A stretch of DNA of 64,000 nt from the NCBI RefSeq assembly GCF_022965805.1, contig NC_133114.1, positions 2,440,761-2,504,760 of the forward strand. The letters are read 5' to 3'. Position 1 is the stretch's first letter. The number at the start of each line of letters is the position of its first letter. Origin of the DNA: Primulina eburnea (lineage: Eukaryota > Streptophyta > Magnoliopsida > Lamiales > Gesneriaceae). The notes beneath the pieces were generated by a model. It was given only the letters and a program-made list of their open reading frames with translations, was not told the origin of the DNA and searched no databases. Of the stretch, positions 56,924-64,000 are shown piece by piece. The translations under genes and the position numbers were made by a program.

Positions 56924-59900
56924 CTAGAAAAATGCACGTGTGTTGCACGTAAAAAACTAAACTACTGAAAATATATGTACGAAATTTTAATAATATTTAA
57001 ATGAATTAAAACATGGTTATTAACATTTATCAACTGAAACAAACTAACCCATAAAAAATAAAAAAAATCATGACCATAGACGGTATATAAATCAGAGAAA
57101 GTATCTTATCCACTTGACACACTTTCCAATATGCTTCTTGATTGATTTTGACAACTCAACAGCTCTTTGTCGTAGTTTGTTATAACATAAATATAATTAA
57201 TTTGATATGCTCAACAAGTATCTGATCGTCTTTAACATCTATTATGTTATTTACAATCCTTATCCGGGATCTGACATGCTCGTAGTTTGCTTCTTTATCA
57301 CGACATTTTTTCGATTTTCTATATTGTTTTTATTTGATAATCTTATTTTTCCGACTATTTTTTTGTTGTTAAATGATTTTTCAGCTTTTGACAATAATCA
57401 ACTATAACTCCTAAGAAAAAATGCTTTTACTCGTGATAAGTTTTCACTTGTGACTAAAAGTATTTATAACCTATATATTCTTCAACAACATAACCAATGA
57501 ATGGTGTTGCACCTTCTTCAAATATTGTGATATTTGTGATATCATTTTTATATATTTAGTATCATATTATCAACATATAGCTGTAAGGTTAATAAATTTT
57601 TAACAACTATTTCTCAATCAGTGTGAGAAAAATACTTGAATTTTTTCAAATGGCTATATCTTAGAATTGTGTCCTCATTTAATTTGACACAATTCAAGGA
57701 AGTCATCTTGATCGTCATTTTTTGGAAGCTTTGAAATAATGATTGCGAGCATCATGTCATGATGATGATATAGTTTCAATCTCATTTGTTGCGTTTAGAA
57801 CATAATATTATATTATTCATTGAAACAAAACAAATTTTCTTCTATCGAGTTTATATTTTGTTTTATAATATTTTATATCTTGTGGAACGATATACAAAAT
57901 TAATTATTGTATTTTAAAAAGCTTGAGAAGATATACGAATAATGTTATTAAGATATGCATATGAGATATCATTCAAATATATGTCAAAGTATTTGTCTTA
58001 TTCAATATCTCATCTAATAATATAACCATTTAGATTTGATGACCATTTTATGATAGTCAAAATTAATTTGATGAAATATTGTAGAATTTTATTTGAATTT
58101 CAATATTTTGTTAAGTGAATTTATTTGACGAGGATTTTTCTATGCTACCATCATATATGTTATAAATTAGCTAGTTAGACACTTTGACTAAAAAAAGAGA
58201 CAAAAACAATCTCGTATCACCTTGAAATATATCGAGATAATATTGGAGAAAATAAAGTGAAACTGACTCAATGTCTCAATAAAATGCACATAATTGATCT
58301 GTTATATTGTGTCAACAAAGTTTTAGAATTGTTCTCATACCATTATAAATAGAATGAGAATTATGCACAATTTGTTTTTCATGTATTTGTTTTTCTAAAT
58401 GAATAATTTTTTTCTTTTTGAAAAAAACTATTTTATTGAGAAATATTGACATTTTATATGACATTCATATGTCGCACAACCATGAAGTAGCAACATAATC
58501 ATTATATAACACTTAACGTACACATACAATTCTTCAATTCCTTCTTCATTATGTTTCGTTGAAATTTAAATCTGAATCATTCTTGATCTTAACATTTTGC
58601 TTTAAATATGATTTAATATATATGTATATGTTTCATGTTACTTAATTAGACCTAATTTCAAATATCTATAAAAAAATGTGCTTGAATTATATCATACAGA
58701 AATTAGGACATAGTATGTAGGACCGAACGCTTGCCGCTTTACCAAAAGCTATAGCTAGTAGTAATGGTGCAACTCAAATCTTTTAAATCGCGCAGCAGCT
58801 CAAGCACCATAGTTCGGCCGCTTAAGCAAGCAGGGACAAATATTGCATCCAACAATCTTCCTCCCAATAATTGCACTCCTTGCAATCAATGGGAATCGAA
58901 CCCGTGACCTTGCCTCTGATACCAATTGTAAGACCGATCGCTTGTCGTTTTACCAAAAGCTATAGCTAGTAGTAATTGTGCAACTCAAATCTTTTAAACC
59001 GCACAGCAGCTCAAGCACCACGGTTCGACCGCTCTACCAAGCAGGGACAATTATCGCACCCAATATAGTAATACACAACATTATTTTTTTATTTAACATG
59101 TCTTTTTTTTTCATCAACTATGTTTGTCAAAACTTTTTTGTTCAAAATTTGACGCATTTCGTAGATTATATGTATGAAAAACCAAGAAATTATATAATTC
59201 ATAGAAATCATTTACTATTCACTTCGTAGAACATAAGACTCAAAATACGTGGCTTTGATTGATGTACTCTCATATTTATTTTTATATAAACAACAAGACA
59301 CATGATATAATATCAGAAAAATCAATTACCGCCAACAATACTAACCAAAACGAATAAAAAAATCATAACACAAACAACCTCGAGAAAAAAATTTATAACT
59401 CAAAGGTTAAAAATAATTTATTTCGTACAATAACAAAAAAATTGAAGTATATACGAGCAATAAAAACCATAAATCACTCTCAAATTAAATATTAACTCAT
59501 ATTATTCACAATTTGTATAAATTTTCCAATATTTTTTTCAAATAAAGAGAAGAAGCCTTATTAATGTCATCGTTTTATAGATATTCATTTCACTTCTTTA
59601 AAAAACACATGAAAAATGGTGCCTTGAAATCATAATAAAACCATTTAGAAAAGTAGCCGTAATAATATAATACAAAGTCACACAATTTTTCTTAAACCAT
59701 ATAAACATATTAGACTATTGACTAAATATATCTAGCAACAACAAAGCATGCGTTAACTTGTGATATAATTAAAATTTATAATCATGCATAATCATTGAAT
59801 TAGAGCAAAATCGCATGTCAAAAATCGACTGGATATTATATATTTTAATAATTTATCCATATTTGTCGTTCACCAGAGGACTCTTAGACCTACCAAATTT

Positions 59901-61045
59901 TGTAGTTCACCTATTATTTTCATGATAAATAATATTACAAAAATAATATAAGCAAGAACATAAAAACTCAAATTAAAATGCCTTCTATCAATTTAAGTAA
60001 AAAAAATTGATTAGAGAATATAATAATGTCGTAAAAAATTTAAATATTGATTTATAGACAGAAGTTTGAAAATACATTTGCCCCAATAAATAAAAAATGT
60101 TTTCTCTTGATATTATGAGACATAAGGTAAAAACGAATAAATATTTCAATCTTTTTAATATTTTCTAAGTCACTTCAAACTAAGTAATCTAAGCAAACAG
60201 AAAACATGCATTATGTGTTTAAAAATTAACAAAATATCTCAACAATAAAAAATTGAAAAATAACCGTTTTTGATGGATATTTGATTTTGTTTTCTCTTTT
60301 CTTTGTGCAAACAAACAAATCACATAAACAATGCAAACACAATTACATGATCAATACAAAAGACATATAACAATCAAACATGTTAACGCTAGGGTAAAAA
60401 AAAACTCCTCTCATTGCAAGAACACAAAATGATCAAATGGAGCATATTATTTAGTAATATTTATTTAGCAGCATTTATAAAAAAAAATTGACTAAATAAC
60501 TTAAAAACAATGTTTGAAATCACTTAAAGACAAATATTTCTCTCAATCACATATCTTTATTGACACTTAAAGAGTCTGAAAATATTTTTATTCTAAATGG
60601 GAGAAAGAAATTTTGTATGAGATTAATATTTATAAATAATTTATTTTTATTCAATCCGAATCATTTCCCTTTGTCTTCCTGTTATTATTTGATGGCAATG
60701 TATAAATTTAAGTAACTAAAATTAAATTTAAAGTAAATTAAAATAATAATTAGTTTGATTGAGTTAAATACACTATTAATGATCTTATTAAACTAAGAAA
60801 AAAAATGAATTAAATAACACCATTAATATGACAAATTGTAAAATAAAAAAATAATATAATAGTAAGCTAACAAATGAAAGTCATATACTTAATAGATTAA
60901 TAATAGATAATATATCATTTAGTAATATGTATTTAGCATCATATATTGAAAATTGATTTAAAAAAATATATATTAATGATTATTATTAAATGAAGGTCAC
61001 ATTCATATATTTATATTAGTATAGATTAGTATAGATAGATATAGA
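56924..61045 (-). mobile_element. non-autonomous Helitron-like element, 4.1 kb
   Basis: On the minus strand it begins TCTATATCTATCTATAC preceded by A, and ends ...TTTTTCTAG followed by T. The A|TC and CTAG|T boundaries fit Helitron insertion between A and T. A short hairpin (acgtg caaca cacgt) sits about 10 bases before CTAG, as expected for the 3' end. There is no target duplication and no Rep/helicase sequence inside. The interior is AT-rich and contains a TRIM (58716-59065). Ends are convincing but short, so the call needs a paralogue comparison. Confidence 0.55.
58716..59065 (-). mobile_element. very small TRIM (350 bp) with a tRNA-like interior
   Basis: Two LTRs of 139 bp (58716-58854 and 58927-59065; both start TGTA and share ctatagctagtagtaat and cagcagctcaagcacca) enclose 72 bp. 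A perfect 5-bp duplication tagta flanks it (58711-58715 and 59066-59070). On the minus strand the interior starts with TGGTATCAGAG (primer-binding site), has a B-box-like gggttcgattccc (58892-58904), and ends with the purine tract gggaggaaga. Confidence 0.85.
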
Positions 61046-61084
61046 TTATTTGTAAGGTTTTTTCACAAAACAAATTTTAATCTC

Positions 61085-61310
61085 GGCTATTGAATTTAAA
61101 AGTTTAGTAATTAGTAAATAAATAACAAAGATAAGGATTAAAAGTTTATTAATTAGTAAATAAATAATAAGGATAAGGACAAAAGAGTAAATGCATAATT
61201 GTAATTAATAATTAATAATAAGGATTGAATTTAAAAGTTTAGTAATTAGTAAATAAATAATAGTAATTAATAGATAATAATAAAGATAAGGACAATAGAG
61301 TAAATTCACA
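61085..61310 (+). repeat. AT-rich tandem repeat
   Basis: The unit taaaagtttagtaattagta plus aataaataa and aaggataaggac recurs about three times at 61085-61310, with the ttgaatttaaaagttt start seen at both 61092 and 61226. No gene is present between it and 62012 apart from the possible hAT half noted at 61340-61515. Confidence 0.6.
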
Positions 61311-61949
61311 ATTCAATCTGTATATTTATATAGATATACATTGGTCATACATTGGTCATAAATTGGACCTTTAAATCATTAACCGGACTGTATTACGAAA
61401 AAACCAAACCAAACGGTGATAAAATAGTTTGGTTTTCAGACCAGATATTTTCAAAACCGAAAAACATACTCGTGGTAGAGCAAAACCAGACCAAACTGAT
61501 CGATGATCACTCCTATCCTCTGATATTTAAGTCAATACTGAGACAAAACTTAAGTATTTGATAAGAGTAGTGCTAATGATAGTAATGAGTCAATGTCTAA
61601 AACCATAAACGATACTTGATATTTATAGAGTTGAAAGGATCTAGATATTTTGTAGGAGCAGAACTCTTAGTGACAAAAGTCTATGAAACACTAGATTTGA
61701 GGTATGATTTGTATTGATTGGCCTTAACATCGGCATGTTATAAATTTTGAATTTATTCTATATCCTTATCCTAGAAGATTAGAGAACAGCCCAAACTCTG
61801 TATGATTTTGTCTGTTACTCTGGCTTAATTGTATCAATAATGATCTCATTATTTATGTGAATGAGCTTGGGTAATATACGGGTCGGGTCGGTTATACGGG
61901 TATCGTATTGGTTTTTAATTCCTCAATTTTTAACTAATAATAAAATAGT

Positions 61950-62390
61950 GAAGAAATACGCATATGAAATCTTCATGTCCCCTTCAACAGATATGGGCTT
62001 GCCGACAACACAATTAAATAAGAGTGAGTCTCATATGAGACCATCCGTGAGACGGGTTAACCTTACTCATATTCACAATAAAAAGTAATACTCTTAGCAT
62101 AAAAAGTAATATTTTTTCATGGATAACCCAAATAAGAGATCCGTCTCACAAATACGACCCGTGGGACCGTCTCACACAAGTTATTGTCATTAAATAATTG
62201 TGTTCATTTATTGGAAGATCGAGAAATCCAGAATGCTTCACTCCATAGATATGATATGAGCTTATTTATATTATTTTTCAAAAACAAACATCGATTATGA
62301 TTAAATTCAAGATATGTAGTCACTAATTAAACAAATATATGGGGAAAGCTGTATCTAATAGGAAAAAATCTTATATAACCACCAATAAAA
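61950..62390 (+). repeat. diverged duplicate of 37095-37345, occupied by a MITE
   Basis: It shares with the left copy catgtccccttcaacagat, gttcatttattg, gatcgagaaatccag and aaattcaagatatgt in the same order. The MITE at 62022-62188 splits it at attaaataa. Confidence 0.75.
62022..62188 (-). mobile_element. GTGAGAC MITE copy 9 (167 bp)
   Basis: Minus-oriented copy flanked by a perfect 9-bp duplication attaaataa (62013-62021 and 62189-62197). The related unoccupied site at 37171-37182 confirms the boundaries. Confidence 0.9.
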
Positions 62391-62523
62391 TTTTGCCATA
62401 AATTTATGAAATGTCAAAAGAAATTACGACTTATTAATTAGAAATGTATATCTTGTCTTGTGAATGGCGGAGCCAGGAATACGACTCTATCCGAACTAAA
62501 ATTTTAAACTATAAAATATTTTA

Positions 62524-62705
62524 GGCAAAAACTTGTGTGAGACGGTCTCACGGGTCATATTTGTGAGACGTATCTCCTATTTGGGTCATCCATGAAAAAG
62601 TACTACTTTTTATGATAAGAGTATTACTTTTTATTGTGAATATGGGTAGGGTTGACCCGTCTCACAGATTAAAATCCGTGAGACGGTCTCACATGAGACT
62701 CACTC
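62524..62705 (+). mobile_element. GTGAGAC MITE copy 10 (182 bp)
   Basis: Plus-oriented copy near the family consensus, flanked by a perfect 9-bp duplication aatatttta (62515-62523 and 62706-62714). A further fragment of the right half (gttaagagtattacttttta, gggctgactcatctctcac) lies at 62755-62815. Confidence 0.9.
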
Positions 62706-62815
62706 AATATTTTAATATTTTAAATTGATCTACCAAAACTATTATCAAATTTATGTTAAGAGTATTACTTTTTATTATGATTATCAGTAGGGCTGACTCA
62801 TCTCTCACGAACAAC

Positions 62816-63423
62816 CTACTCAACTTTCTAAAATGGTATTGACAAAAATATTTTAATGGGTACATTTTACATTTTTAGGCACAAAATTTTGTATTTTTTT
62901 CTTCATATACAAAATACATTGAATTTTATGAAAATATTTTAAATTCCTATAAAATAGATATGAATATATTTGAAAGGTTAAATTAAATTATTTTCTTCAA
63001 AACTGGAAGTTAACCAAACCATCGTTTATTTATTTTCAACTGAATAAAATCCAGCTCTGGTTCAAACTGAAAATGAGCCCATAAATAATTCTTTTTTCGA
63101 GATAGCAATTGACTCATTATCTAATTTGCATATGAATATTCGTTTATTTCTCAAATCAGAACCTGATATTTCATTGTGCTTATAGATCTTCCAACACACA
63201 AAAACCAACGAGTCACTCCAAGAAATACCAAACATACATATCACAAGAATACAACTGGAGTTGTTCCTGAACAGAGATAACCACAAACCAAACCAAAGCT
63301 AAAATTTCAAGAAACTATACAAACAGAATGCAATCTCGCAACGAATTATTTTAACTGTCAAAACATATCGGGATGACACGATTTACATAGCTCAACGTTT
63401 CACACTCATGGCGGTCTCGTTTT
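62816..63423. other. intergenic or 3' flank
   Basis: AT-rich DNA. If the minus-strand exons to the right are real, the part next to 63423 is their 3' UTR. No other structure seen. Confidence 0.4.
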
Positions 63424-63872
63424 TCATGCTTGTTCTTCGAGTAATAATGCCTCAAGCTCTTCTCTACGACGCTGGAGGTGCTGTCATTGTCATTGCATCA
63501 TATTTATTATGTGATTCTTTAAACATGGAACAGATACAAGAAGATCCAATCCAAAGTAGGAAGCGTAAAAAAATAAACAACAAATTGAATTGAAGGGTTG
63601 GGAATCATCAAATATTTCAAAGCAATGAAGTCTGATTTCGACCAACTATAGACCCTTGGTTCTTTTCAAAACTTGGATCCTAATAACAGTTAAATGCTGA
63701 AAGAGATGACTAAAAAATGAGAATACTATATACTTGTCATTCAAGCAAGTATCTTAACAGCTAAATCTAGTAAGGCAACTCAAGGGATTACCTCGAGATC
63801 TTTTATCGCTTGGTCTCGTGACATATGGTTTCTTTTGTGAGAGCGTTTGAGCATACCCAGGCAAAATATCCC
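63424..63872 (-). CDS. possible terminal exons of an unidentified minus-strand gene
   Basis: A candidate exon 63872-63792 (acceptor GTTAG|GGG, donor CTCGAG|GTAATC) and a last exon 63480-63424 (acceptor GACAG|CAC, stop TGA) join in phase to give LKRSHKRNHMSRDQAIKDLE and HLQRRREELEALLLEEQA, a basic then helical acidic C terminus. Another phase of the first exon reads DILPGYAQTLSQKKPYVTRP and would end RAPPAS at a TAG in the second exon, and also looks protein-like. I do not recognise either. The upstream exons lie beyond the right edge; 63873-64000 would be intron. Confidence 0.35.
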
Positions 63873-64000
63873 CTAACACAAAAACGGAATGTAAAAAGTC
63901 AGTTGTGCTCTGAATTGATGCACACACAACCGATGCAATGAGCCTAATACCATATCAAATAGTAGGTACATGATTTCTTGAACTTACGGCTATAATATAA

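Noticed and set aside
63408..63593. Plus-strand open frame of 61 codons
   Set aside because: No recognisable family; the minus strand here offers a better exon model, though that is weak too.

Overview
This is a stretch of a plant nuclear genome. The evidence is AT-rich intergenic DNA, many-exon genes with plant-style GT-AG introns, and plant-only families: a MIKC MADS-box gene, a TIFY-CCT-GATA gene and a TPS-b type terpene synthase. The repeat families look to me like those of an asterid, perhaps Lamiales; that placement is an impression, not a measurement.

Genes, left to right. (1) 1-985, minus: 5' part of a J-domain-like protein whose HPD triad is replaced by NPQ. (2) 5341-11375, plus: an eight-exon SVP/StMADS11-type MADS-box gene, with one GC-AG intron and a solo LTR in intron 2. 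(3) 26919-31034, plus: a complete thirteen-exon Rab GDP dissociation inhibitor of 445 residues. (4) 38391-43968, plus: a seven-exon terpene synthase intact in every motif but carrying a +1 frameshift in exon 3. (5) 46818-50153, plus: a ZML-type TIFY-CCT-GATA gene whose last exon runs in frame into retroelement-derived sequence, followed by more of that element to 51217. (6) 63424-63872, minus: two possible terminal exons of a gene that continues beyond the right edge.

The space between is mostly transposable elements, many with readable boundaries and target-site duplications (TSDs). About 12461-24480 is a decayed endogenous pararetrovirus (Caulimoviridae-like; order CP, MP, PR, RT-RNase H) interrupted by a TRIM, a Tourist-like MITE, a hAT-like MITE and a 3.2-kb solo LTR. 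Other items are a 102-bp SINE, a ~180-bp MITE family with 9-bp TSDs in ten copies, further solo LTRs (8098-9456, 24990-26142, 34588-36027), a transposon-type SANT/Myb gene split by one of them, a tandem TRIM array (54956-56252), a Helitron-like element (56924-61045) holding a 350-bp TRIM, and fragments of Ty3-type pol.

The five main genes show no operon-like or functional linkage; the window reads as unrelated single genes in a repeat-rich region. The points most worth following are the GATA gene/retroelement fusion, the nested pararetrovirus, the terpene synthase frameshift and the dated MITE family with an empty-site control.
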